From Labilibaculum sp. (GTDB taxonomy: Bacteria; Bacteroidota; Bacteroidia; Bacteroidales; Marinifilaceae): a stretch of DNA of 64,000 nt. The stretch's first letter is position 1; each line of letters starts with the position of its first letter. This document shows positions 50,698-60,400 of this stretch, one piece after another. The notes below the pieces were generated by a model, which was given only the letters and a program-made list of their open reading frames with translations, did no database searches and was not told where the DNA came from. The DNA is taken from NCBI GenBank assembly GCA_016342745.1, contig JAEINT010000003.1, forward strand, positions 1-64,000. The letters are read 5' to 3'. The position numbers were made by a program, and so were the translations under genes.

Positions 50698-52509
50698 ATG
50701 AAGAATTTAAATTACGGGATAGTAGGAAACTGTAGAAGTGCGGCATTGATATCTGAAAAAGGTTCTCTGGATTGGGTGTGTTTACCCCAGTTTGATTCGT
50801 CTTCTGCCTTTGCTAAGTTGTTGGATAAGAATAAGGGAGGTAGTTTTGAAATTCTGCCAGAAAATCTGACGGATGTTAAACAGGAATATCGAAAAAATAC
50901 AAATATTTTAATTACACGTTTTGAGTGTATCGATGGTGTGTTTGAAGTTTTGGATTTTATGCCAAGATATCTAACTGAAAAAAATGATTACTATTCACCG
51001 CCAGATGTGATTCGTTATTTTCGTTTAGTGTATGGAAAACCAAGTTTTAGAATTAAGTACGATCCTCAATTGGATTATGCGAAAAACGAAACGAAAAGTA
51101 AAGTTTCCAGAGAAGAATTTATTAAGTCATATACTACTTCAGGTAATTACGATTCTTTGTATCTGTATTCTAGTTTTAGAAAAACGGATATTTTAAACGA
51201 AGAAATCATTCAGTTAGAGAAAGATGAATTTTGTCAGATAAGCTATAATCAAAAGTTATTAGAGCAAAACCTTGACCGTACTTATTTAAAGCTGCAAAGA
51301 ACGAAAACTTACTGGTTAAATTGGAGTGAAAAGACAAAGGAACTTCCTTTATATAAAGAAGAAGCTATTCGAAGCGCTTTGGTTTTGAAACTATTAAGTT
51401 ATCAGAAAAGTGGTGCGGTGTTGGCTGCTCTTACTACATCATTACCAGAAACAATAGGAGAGGTCCGAAATTGGGATTATCGTTTTTGTTGGATTCGTGA
51501 TGGTTCAATGGTTGTTAAGATTTTGACTCAGTTAGGACATTACAATGTTGCCAAGAGATATCTGAAGTTCATTATGGATATTATTCCTGAGAAAAATGAA
51601 AAAATCCAAATCATGTACGGTATCAATGGTGAGAAAAGACTAACCGAATATGAATTGGACCACTTGGAAGGATATGAAGGCTCTAAACCAGTTCGTGTGG
51701 GTAATGCTGCATATAAACAAAAGCAAAATGACATTTACGGTATTCTGCTTGACTTGATTCATCAGCATTTCGAGATGTTTGAAAATTCATTGGATCATAG
51801 TGAAGAGCTTTGGACAATTGTAAGAAGTATTGTAAAAGTGGTTGAGGACAATTGGAAGAAACCGGACAGAGGAATATGGGAAATTCGTGGTAGAAGCCTA
51901 CATTTTACCTTTAGTAAGGTGATGTGTTGGGTAGCATTCGATCGTGCAGTTAAAATTGCAGCTTTATTGGAACGTGATTATTATGTGGGAAAATGGACTG
52001 TGTTGAGACATTCTGTTAAGGATGATATCTTGAAGAAAGCTTGGAATGAAAAGAAGCAGGCCTTTACGCAAACCTATGGATCAGAAGATATGGATGCTTC
52101 TGTATTATTAATGGAAAGTTATGGCTTTATTGCTGCTAAAGATCCGAAATATAAATCTACTGTGCTTACCATTCAAAAAGAATTGGAACACGATGGGCTG
52201 ATGTATAGATATAAGAATCAAGATGATTTTGGAACGCCAAAATCGGCATTTACCATTTGTTCGTTTTGGATGATTAACAGTCTGTATAAAATAGGGAAGA
52301 AGAAAGAAGCTAAGGAGAAGTTCGACAAATTATTAAGTTATTCTAATCACCTTGGACTGTTTGCCGAAGATATCGATTTTGCAACCAAAAGAATGTTGGG
52401 AAATTTTCCTCAAGCATATTCACATTTGGCAATTGTTGAAACGGCAATAAATTTTTCAGATGGTAAATTTGATGATGAAGATAATTTAATTGATCAATTA
52501 AGAAGTTGA
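50698..52509 (+). CDS. glycoside hydrolase family 15 protein (glucoamylase/trehalase-like)
   Basis: A 603-residue cytoplasmic protein with no signal peptide. The N-terminal beta-sandwich begins NLNYGIVGNCRSAALISEKGSLDWVCLPQFDSSSAF, typical of bacterial GH15. The (alpha/alpha)6 catalytic barrel includes NWDYRFCWIRDGSMVV, FTFSKVMCWVAFDRAV and the C-terminal LGLFAEDIDFATKRMLGNFPQAYSHLA (catalytic-region acid in the LFAEDID segment). GH15 proteins of this form include glucoamylases, glucodextranases and some trehalases. The divergent trehalose synthase gene makes trehalose turnover a reasonable guess, but the substrate is unproven. Confidence 0.88.
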   Translation: MKNLNYGIVGNCRSAALISEKGSLDWVCLPQFDSSSAFAKLLDKNKGGSFEILPENLTDVKQEYRKNTNILITRFECIDGVFEVLDFMPRYLTEKNDYYSPPDVIRYFRLVYGKPSFRIKYDPQLDYAKNETKSKVSREEFIKSYTTSGNYDSLYLYSSFRKTDILNEEIIQLEKDEFCQISYNQKLLEQNLDRTYLKLQRTKTYWLNWSEKTKELPLYKEEAIRSALVLKLLSYQKSGAVLAALTTSLPETIGEVRNWDYRFCWIRDGSMVVKILTQLGHYNVAKRYLKFIMDIIPEKNEKIQIMYGINGEKRLTEYELDHLEGYEGSKPVRVGNAAYKQKQNDIYGILLDLIHQHFEMFENSLDHSEELWTIVRSIVKVVEDNWKKPDRGIWEIRGRSLHFTFSKVMCWVAFDRAVKIAALLERDYYVGKWTVLRHSVKDDILKKAWNEKKQAFTQTYGSEDMDASVLLMESYGFIAAKDPKYKSTVLTIQKELEHDGLMYRYKNQDDFGTPKSAFTICSFWMINSLYKIGKKKEAKEKFDKLLSYSNHLGLFAEDIDFATKRMLGNFPQAYSHLAIVETAINFSDGKFDDEDNLIDQLRS

Positions 52510-52529
52510 TAGACGTATTTGAAAAAGAA

Positions 52530-52566
52530 AAACCGAAATCTCATTCTGGGATTTCGGTTTTTTTGT
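52530..52566 (+). terminator. terminator after the GH15 gene
   Basis: 11-bp stem AAACCGAAATC/GATTTCGGTTT (52530-52540 with 52550-52560) followed by a T-run, 20 bases after the stop. Confidence 0.9.
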
Positions 52567-53001
52567 TTTTAAAGGTTCTACTTATTTTTTATTCTATGGA
52601 ATTGAAATAGAAACGACAGTTCAGCAGCGAAAATTTGTTAATTGAACATCAGTACATCAAGCAAGGATTATTTTTTGGATGCGACTTCAATAATTGCAAA
52701 TCGTAACATTCATTATTTACAAACAATGTATTTATGCTTAATATTTATCTGTTTAAAAAATATTAAATAACTCTTATGGATTTATTGTTTTTGTAATGGT
52801 AATATTCTTGATAATTAAGTCTCTATGTGTCTCTTTTGTTGACTGGGATATGGGCTTCTATGTATTCTCCAAAATAAAACAATTTTTAATGTCATTTAAT
52901 GTCATTATATTTATTAGCTTTTAAATTTAATTCAGCTTAAGAATTGAGTTTAATATTGTATTGAATCATAAGTAATATAACCAATGTAATAGCTAAATAC
53001 T
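52567..53001 (+). other. intergenic stretch before the small lipoprotein
   Basis: About 435 AT-rich bases with no supported ORF or RNA gene. The only feature is a short direct repeat, AATGTCATTTAATGTCATT, near 52890-52908. It probably holds the promoter of the lipoprotein/T9SS gene pair, but I see no clear TAnnTTTG box. Confidence 0.4.
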
Positions 53002-53436
53002 ATGTTCCTTAAAAAAATTACACTACAGTTATTCTTGTTATTCTTTTTATTTGGATGTGTGGCAAATAAAAAAATGAATAAGGAAGAGGTAAATACCCAA
53101 AAAATGACCTATCAGCAAGTCGCAGAAAAAAAAATGGGAAAAAGTATAGACTATAGATTGAATGCGGATAAGAGTTGCGTATTGTGTGAAAAGATTATTG
53201 CAGAGCCAAATCTTAATCCTAACCAATTGGTCGAGTTTTTAGTATATAATATTGAAGAGGAAAAAATTATATACATGGAAAAAATAGCTAATGTTAAAAT
53301 ATCTTGGCACAACAACACACAACTTCTGATTACCAAACAGAAAGGATATATTACTAATCCTACCGATACGGGGAAGTCATCTTATATTTTTGATCTTAAA
53401 TCAAAAAAAAGCTTGACCTCAACTAAAACAAAATAG
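53002..53436 (+). CDS. small lipoprotein of unknown function
   Basis: A 144-residue lipoprotein with signal peptide LQLFLLFFLFGC (lipid Cys19). The mature protein is Lys-rich and contains a Cys pair in KSCVLCEKI. It otherwise looks like a small beta-sandwich (QLVEFLVYNIEEEKIIYMEKI, then VKISWHNNTQLLITKQKGYI). I recognise no family. It precedes the large T9SS-secreted protein by 29 bases on the same strand and is probably co-transcribed, so a role linked to that protein's surface attachment or function is possible. Confidence 0.6.
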   Translation: MFLKKITLQLFLLFFLFGCVANKKMNKEEVNTQKMTYQQVAEKKMGKSIDYRLNADKSCVLCEKIIAEPNLNPNQLVEFLVYNIEEEKIIYMEKIANVKISWHNNTQLLITKQKGYITNPTDTGKSSYIFDLKSKKSLTSTKTK

Positions 53437-53465
53437 AAAATCACAACCAGCTAATTATTATATTT

Positions 53466-56400
53466 ATGAAAACAAAACACATCTTACTAATTGTCGGACT
53501 CCTGACCTTGTCGGGAATTCTTATTAGTAATTACACGCAACATTCGGAAAAGCAATTTTCCAGTAATGAATTTACTCCTAAGGAATTTTGGCAAAAGCAG
53601 TATCAAGAAAAAAAGGAGAAAAGAAAAGTGGGCTACAGTAAAGCCAATAAGCCTGACATGTACAGTAAGTACTTTAAAGATATTACAACCAGGATTGGTG
53701 AAAATGAATCTGGTTACCAAATGAACTATAAAACATTAGAGTTGCAGAAAGCTCGCGGAAATAGTTCTAAACTGAAAAGTGTAAAAGCAGGCCTAGAATT
53801 TATTCAACGCGGACCTGCTAATGTTGGAGGTCGTACTAGAGCCATTCTTATTGATCCTGATGATGTCAACAAAACTACTTGGATTGCAGGTAGTGCTACC
53901 GGAGGAATTTGGAGAACAACAGATGGTGCTGAAAACTGGACAAATCTATCTGATGATTTGACCAATTTATCGGTAAATGCTTTAGCCATGGCAAGTTCTA
54001 ATCATGATATTATTTACGCTGGTACTGGAGAAAGTTTTCCAGGAAGTGCTCAGAATCTCGGAAATGGGATATGGAAGTCGCTTGATCGAGGATTAAGTTG
54101 GAGCCAATTGAGTAGTACTTCAACAGATAAAAAATTCGGTTATGTGAATCGTCTTTTTGTAAATCCAATTAACGCGGAAATCGTAATAGCAGCTACGGAA
54201 GCTGGAATATTTAAAACGATTAATGGAGGCACAGATTGGGCACAAGTTTATGAGAGTGTTAGTGGAGTGGAAGATTTAGCAGCTTATCCTACAGCAAGAG
54301 ATACCATTTTTGCTGGGGAAAATAGAAAAGGAATTCTTCGAACTGTAGATGGTGGTGATAATTGGGAAGTTTTCTCTAAGGGATTATCAACAGGATCTCG
54401 TTATGAAGTTGCTGTATCTCCTGTAAATAGAAATTTTGTTTATACCAGTATCGATATTTCTGATGAAGTATCAGAGGTATTCTTTTCAATGGACAATGCA
54501 AACAATTGGGCTAAGTTTGATGATGCTCAGAATTTTCTTGGTGGACAAGGAGGATATGACAATACACTTGAAGCGCACCCATTTATAGACAGTGTGGTAT
54601 TCGTAGCTGGTGTAGATATGTGGAAACTAGCATTTAATAAAACAGCCACAGAAAAGTCTTCTGCTGTAAAAGCGGCCTACACTGTAGATACTGATTTTCT
54701 TTCTTTCGTTAGTTTCGGAGGAAGCCATTTAAATGGTGGTCTAAGTACTGAGGAAGGTTCTAATGTTCTTTCGACCGATTGGACTTCAGTTGAAATCCGA
54801 TTTGGTGCTGGATTAACTCAAAAAGCACATCGTTTTACTATTCCTGATCAAAAAACATCAGGAGTTCCTGCAGCTGAATATACTTATGTAGATTATGTTG
54901 AGGTTCCTTTTCAAGTTTGGGATATTACCAATAACAAACAGCTAATGGTTTCATTCCGTGATCAGGAAAATGATGGAGTATTTAACCTTTATACACGTGA
55001 TGGTGAAAGTGATGCATATGGAGATTTGGGACGAGAATACATCTTTATTAATGCTATAGATTATAGTGCTGATGTGGCAAGTGCAAGTATTGCTGTTGCT
55101 GGAGGACATTTAAACAAAGCACTTTATATGATTTGGCCAGAGTTAACTGCAGGTGCAACTTGGGATGCGGCGAACCTTCCTACTTCAAAAGTAGTGGTAG
55201 AATATGGAGCTGTAGAAGTATATGATGGTGAAAAAACAAGTGTTGCTGATGCTTATGGCAATAATGGTGGCGCAAATAGATATGATCAAGGAGCTGGATT
55301 TGGTGACACCAAGATTCCTGGCTTGCACCCCGATCATCACAACATCACAATTATTCCATTTGAAGATGGTAATTTTTGGGTTGTTAATGGAAATGATGGT
55401 GGAATAGGTGTTTCGGAAAACAATGGTGTGACATTTACACAAAAACCGAACAATTACATTACCACTCAATTTTATGGTGTGGCTAAAAATCCTGATGCCA
55501 ACGAGTACATTGGTGGAATGCAGGATAACGGAACATGGCAGTCTGCTGCAGCGGAAGATGCTTCATCAACCTCTAATTACTTCTTTAGATTAGGAGGAGA
55601 TGGCTTCGAATGTTTATGGCATAGAAGAGACTCTAAAAAGCTTTTGGGTAGTATTTATTATAATGCCATTTACAGATCAACTAATGGTGGAGATACTTGG
55701 GGAGGCGTTCAAGGAATCACTGAAGACGATGGTCCTTTTGTTACCAAGTTATCAGCCTCTAAATGGAATCCAGATGTTGTTTTTGCGGTAGCGAAAGAAG
55801 GGGTTTATAAATCTACTGATTTTGGAGCTAACTGGACACTTAAAGCAATTGAATCCTTTTGGGGAGGAGTTAATAGCCAGCATAATGTAGAGGTATCTCT
55901 AGCAGATGCTAACATTGTATGGGCCGGAGCAGGAATGGTAAATGATGGAGATTTTAAGATCCACGTTTCACAAGATGAAGGTGAAACTTATACTGCAGTA
56001 AATGAATATGCAGATAAGGATATGAGAGCTTATATTAGTGGAATCTCAACTCATCCAACGCAAGCATCAACAGCTTATTTACTATTTTCTAACAGTAATT
56101 CACCTAAAATATTAAGAACTACAGATCTTGGTCAAAACTGGGAAGATATTTCAGGATTTGGAACAGGTGAGGTGAGTACGAATGGTTTTCCAGATGTTGT
56201 AACTCATTGTATGATTGTAATGCCTAGTGATACAAAAACACTGTGGGCTGGTACTGAGATTGGAATATTTGAATCGACTGATGATGGCGTTTCATGGCAT
56301 GCTTTGGAAAGTAACTTTCCTCCAGTTTCTGTTTATGATATGCAAATTGTAGGTAAGCAGGTTGTTATAGCAACTCACGGTAGAGGTGTTTGGAGTGTAG

Positions 56401-57197
56401 ATATTCCAGATATTGATCGTATTCCAGAAATTTCAGAGTACAAAGAGGTTCAGGATAAAATCATTAACCTTAATATTGATGTAAAAGTTGATTACGATAA
56501 ATTGGAAATTTACCTAAATGGAGTTGTACACCAAACTATTGATACTCCTGAAAAAGGAGAGCAAACTTTCCCTATTACTGTTGATCAAGCTGGAACTTAC
56601 AAATCTTACGTAATTGGTTATATTAGTGATGAGCCTTTTAAATCGAACGAGGAAGAAGTAGTAGTAGAGGATAAAATTCCAACAGTTAGTTTATTAGAAG
56701 TTATTGCGGAGTATAGATTAAATCTTGGAGTAGAGATTCCTGTTCTATTCGATAAGTTTGAAATCTATGTTAACGACGAAATATTCAAGACGGTAAACAG
56801 TCCTGCAGTAGGCACAGCTTATTATGAAATATATGCTAAAGATGCTGGTGTTTATAGTGTTTATATTATTGGTTACATGTTTGATTCTCCATTCCAATCG
56901 AATACAAAAGAAGTGGAAATGATTATCACTGATGTCGAAACGATTAATCAGGAAGTAGATCAGATGAAGATTTATCCTAATCCATGTAGAGATGAGTTCA
57001 ACCTTCAACTTGGGAATTTATCGCAGAATTATTCATTGGAAATTCTCGATTTAAGTGGAAGAACAGTATTTGTGAAAAAAGATCGCAATGCAGGAACCAA
57101 TACGATTCAATTTGGATCCTTGGAGGCAGGACTTTATATCGTTCGTGTAACATTGGATGATAAAGTAATGTCAAGTAAAATTCAAGTAATTAAATAA
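53466..57197 (+). CDS. T9SS type A sorting-domain protein with Asp-box (VPS10/sialidase-like) beta-propeller
   Basis: A 1243-residue secreted protein. A signal anchor (ILLIVGLLTLSGILI) is followed by a beta-propeller with Asp-box repeats such as GIWRTTDGAENW (~148), GIWKSLDRGLSW (~201), IFKTINGGTDW (~248), ILRTVDGGDNW (~290), IYRSTNGGDTW (~735), VYKSTDFGANW (~780), ILRTTDLGQNW (~882) and IFESTDDGVSW (~934). A region of roughly 200 residues (~395-600) without Asp-boxes interrupts the repeats. Two similar ~75-residue modules follow (~989-1153), then the sorting domain beginning MKIYPNPCRDEF (~1165-1243). It is exported through the outer membrane by T9SS. The ligand or enzyme activity is unknown; sialidase catalytic residues are not evident. 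Confidence 0.85.
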   Translation: MKTKHILLIVGLLTLSGILISNYTQHSEKQFSSNEFTPKEFWQKQYQEKKEKRKVGYSKANKPDMYSKYFKDITTRIGENESGYQMNYKTLELQKARGNSSKLKSVKAGLEFIQRGPANVGGRTRAILIDPDDVNKTTWIAGSATGGIWRTTDGAENWTNLSDDLTNLSVNALAMASSNHDIIYAGTGESFPGSAQNLGNGIWKSLDRGLSWSQLSSTSTDKKFGYVNRLFVNPINAEIVIAATEAGIFKTINGGTDWAQVYESVSGVEDLAAYPTARDTIFAGENRKGILRTVDGGDNWEVFSKGLSTGSRYEVAVSPVNRNFVYTSIDISDEVSEVFFSMDNANNWAKFDDAQNFLGGQGGYDNTLEAHPFIDSVVFVAGVDMWKLAFNKTATEKSSAVKAAYTVDTDFLSFVSFGGSHLNGGLSTEEGSNVLSTDWTSVEIRFGAGLTQKAHRFTIPDQKTSGVPAAEYTYVDYVEVPFQVWDITNNKQLMVSFRDQENDGVFNLYTRDGESDAYGDLGREYIFINAIDYSADVASASIAVAGGHLNKALYMIWPELTAGATWDAANLPTSKVVVEYGAVEVYDGEKTSVADAYGNNGGANRYDQGAGFGDTKIPGLHPDHHNITIIPFEDGNFWVVNGNDGGIGVSENNGVTFTQKPNNYITTQFYGVAKNPDANEYIGGMQDNGTWQSAAAEDASSTSNYFFRLGGDGFECLWHRRDSKKLLGSIYYNAIYRSTNGGDTWGGVQGITEDDGPFVTKLSASKWNPDVVFAVAKEGVYKSTDFGANWTLKAIESFWGGVNSQHNVEVSLADANIVWAGAGMVNDGDFKIHVSQDEGETYTAVNEYADKDMRAYISGISTHPTQASTAYLLFSNSNSPKILRTTDLGQNWEDISGFGTGEVSTNGFPDVVTHCMIVMPSDTKTLWAGTEIGIFESTDDGVSWHALESNFPPVSVYDMQIVGKQVVIATHGRGVWSVDIPDIDRIPEISEYKEVQDKIINLNIDVKVDYDKLEIYLNGVVHQTIDTPEKGEQTFPITVDQAGTYKSYVIGYISDEPFKSNEEEVVVEDKIPTVSLLEVIAEYRLNLGVEIPVLFDKFEIYVNDEIFKTVNSPAVGTAYYEIYAKDAGVYSVYIIGYMFDSPFQSNTKEVEMIITDVETINQEVDQMKIYPNPCRDEFNLQLGNLSQNYSLEILDLSGRTVFVKKDRNAGTNTIQFGSLEAGLYIVRVTLDDKVMSSKIQVIK

Positions 57198-57240
57198 GAA
57201 TAAAGATTTCTATCTGATAGAAAGTTCTTAATCGATATAA

Positions 57241-57275
57241 AAACCTCAGGTGCTAGTCATCTGAGGTTTTTTTAT
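57241..57275 (+). terminator. terminator after the T9SS protein gene
   Basis: 9-bp stem AAACCTCAG/CTGAGGTTT (57241-57249 with 57261-57269), an 11-base loop and a T-run. Confidence 0.88.
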
Positions 57276-57350
57276 TTCTAATTTGTCTGATGGGTTGCGA
57301 AAGATCTTTCACAAGGTATTGGGAATCGTATCAGCTAACTTAATGGGGAC

Positions 57351-57382
57351 AAAAAAAATACCCCCTTGAAAAAGGAGGTATT
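57351..57382 (-). terminator. purL terminator
   Basis: Stem AATACCCCCTT/AAGGAGGTATT (57357-57367 with 57372-57382, one mismatch). On the minus strand it is followed by T (complement of the A-run from 57351). It lies 20 bases beyond the purL stop. Confidence 0.8.
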
Positions 57383-57402
57383 CTATATATAAGTAGTTGA
57401 TC

Positions 57403-60400
57403 TTATTTTTTGTGTTCCAAGATCCAATTTTTAGCATTAACAAATGCTTCAATCCAAGGTGAAACTTCATCGTCAATACGATCTTCACTGTAATGAGCCC
57501 AATTCCATGGATAAGTTGCTCTCTCCAAGTGAGGCATCATTGCTAAATGGCGACCATCTTTCGATGAAATTGCCGCTGTAGCAAATGGAGAACCGTTTGG
57601 ATTCGCTGGATATTGGTCGATATTGTATTTCATTGGAATTTGATACTTGTCTTCGCCGTAAGGCAATTCAAATTTACCTTCCCCGTGTGCTACCCAAATA
57701 CCCAATTTGCTTCCTGCTAAAGTGGAAAGCATAACTGAATCATTTTCTTGAACGCCTACGCTCACAAATCCGGATTCAAACTTATGAGATTCGTTGTGCA
57801 ATAATTTTGGATGCTTTTCGTGATCAGGATAAATTAAGCCTAATTCTGAGATTAACTGACAACCATTACAAACACCAAGACTTAAAGTGTCTTTTCTTGC
57901 GTAGAAATTATCAAGTGCTTTTTTCGCTTTCTCATTATAAAGGAATGCTCCAGCCCAACCTTTAGCCGAACCTAAAACATCAGAGTTAGAGAAACCACCT
58001 ACAAAAACAATCATGTTTACATCTGAAAGATCTTCTCGACCAGAAATTAAATCTGTCATGTGAACATCTTTTACATCCATTCCTGCTAAGTGCATCATCC
58101 AAGCCATCTCACGATCACCATTTACCCCTTTTTCACGGATAATTGCAGCTTTCGCTCCCGATTTTTCTTTACGCTTAGGATTGATTCCGTACTGCTCAAA
58201 TTTTCCTGTAAAATCTGCAGGGAAACTAAATTCAAGAGCATTTTCTTTATAAGATTTAAATCTTTCTAAAGCCAAATCATTACCCGATTGATTTCTATCT
58301 AATAAGTAAGAAGTCTTAAACCATAAATCACGTAAAGAAGCGATGTCAAGATCAAGAATCTTGTCTTCTTTAGTGATGGTCATTTTGCCAGCTTCGGCTA
58401 ATGAACCGATAATATGGAAGTCAAGTCCTTTTTCTGTTAATACAGAAGAAACTGTATCAATATCTTTTACCTGAATAAGTACTCCTGGATTTTCGCTAAA
58501 CAATAGCTTAACTAAATCAGATTCCTTAATTGAGTTTAAGTTGATTTTAGCACCAAGTCTATTATCTGCAAAACACATTTCTAATAAAGCAGTAATCATA
58601 CCACCAGCAGAAATATCGTGTCCGGCTAATACTTTTTCATCTAAAATTAATTGCTGAAGTGTTGTAAATGCATTCGCAAAGTATTTTGAATCTTTAACAT
58701 CTGGAGTTTGAGTTCCTAACTTGTTAACGATTTGAGCAAAACTACTTCCACCTAATTGAAATTCATCTTTAGAGAAATCCAAATAGATTAATTTCGAATC
58801 AGCTTCGTCCTTAAGAACTGGAGAAATCATTTTATTGATGTCGATAATCTCACCAACAGTAGAAATGATAACTGTGCCAGGAGAATAAACAACATCGTCT
58901 TTTCCATATTTTTGAGTCATGGAAAGAGAATCTTTTCCTGTAGGAATATTGATTCCTAGTTCGATAGCAAAATCACTAATCGATTGAACTGCTTGATACA
59001 AACGAGCATCTTCACCAGGGTTTTTACAAGGCCACATCCAGTTTGCAGATAATGAAACACCTTTTAGGCCTTGCTCAATTGGAGCCCAAACCATATTGGT
59101 TAAGGATTCAGCAATTGATAAGCGAGATCCGTTTGCAGAATCAACCAAAGCAGCAATAGGAGTGTGTCCAATAGAAGTTGCAATTCCTTTTTCTCCTTGA
59201 AAATCAATCGCAACAGCACCTAAATTATTCAATGGTAATTGAAGAGGACCAGCACATTGTTGCATCGCAATTTTTCCAGTTACCGAACGGTCAACTTTGT
59301 TTGTTAACCAGTCTTTACAAGCAACAGCTTCTATTTGAAGAACATTTTCAATGTATTCCTCTATTTTATTAGTATCGTATTCAACAGCTTCAAATTTTTC
59401 ATTTAAAGTGTTGTCTGTTAAAACCGTTTTTGGAGGTTTACCAAACATTTCAGATAATCCAAGATCAATAGGGTTTTGTCCAGTTTTCTTATCCTCAAAA
59501 GTAAAACGCATATCATCAGTTGTTTCTCCAACTTGGTAAATAGGGGCTCTTTCTCTATCTGCAATACGAGTTAATAACTCAGCATCCTTTTCTTTAATAA
59601 CCAATCCCATTCTTTCTTGAGATTCGTTACCAACAATTTCTTTTGCTGATAATGTTGGATCTCCAACAGGAAGTGCATTCAAGTCAATCTTTCCGCCAGT
59701 TTCTTCAACCAATTCAGAAAGACAGTTCAAGTGACCACCTGCACCATGATCATGAATTGATACGATTGGATTTTCGTCTAATTCAGCCATTGCTCTAATC
59801 GCATTGCAAACTCTTTTTTGCATTTCTGGATTAGAACGTTGAACAGCGTTTAGTTCGATGGAGTTTGTGAACTCACCTGTTGCTACAGATGAAACAGCTC
59901 CACCACCCATTCCAATTCTATAATTGTCTCCTCCTAAAAGGATAACTTTATCTCCTTTTTCCGGAACATCTTTTTGAGCTTGCTCTAAACGACCATACCC
60001 GATACCTCCAGCTTGCATGATCACTTTATCGTAACCATATTTTTTATTGTTTTCGAAGTGTTCGAAAGTAAGAACAGATCCACAAATAAGTGGTTGTCCA
60101 AATTTATTTCCAAAGTCACTTGCTCCATTTGAAGCCTTAATAAGAATTTCTTCTGGTGATTGATACAACCATTTTCTGGCCTCAGTTGCATTTTCCCATG
60201 TGCGAGAAGCTTCAAGTCTAGGGTAAGAAGTCATATAAACGGCAGTTCCAGCCATTGGAACTGAAGCTTTACCACCAGCAATACGATCTCTAATCTCTCC
60301 ACCTGTTCCGGTTGCTGCACCATTAAATGGTTCAACTGTTGTAGGGAAGTTATGTGTTTCCGCTTTAAGCGAGATTACGGTATTGATATCTTTGGTTTGA

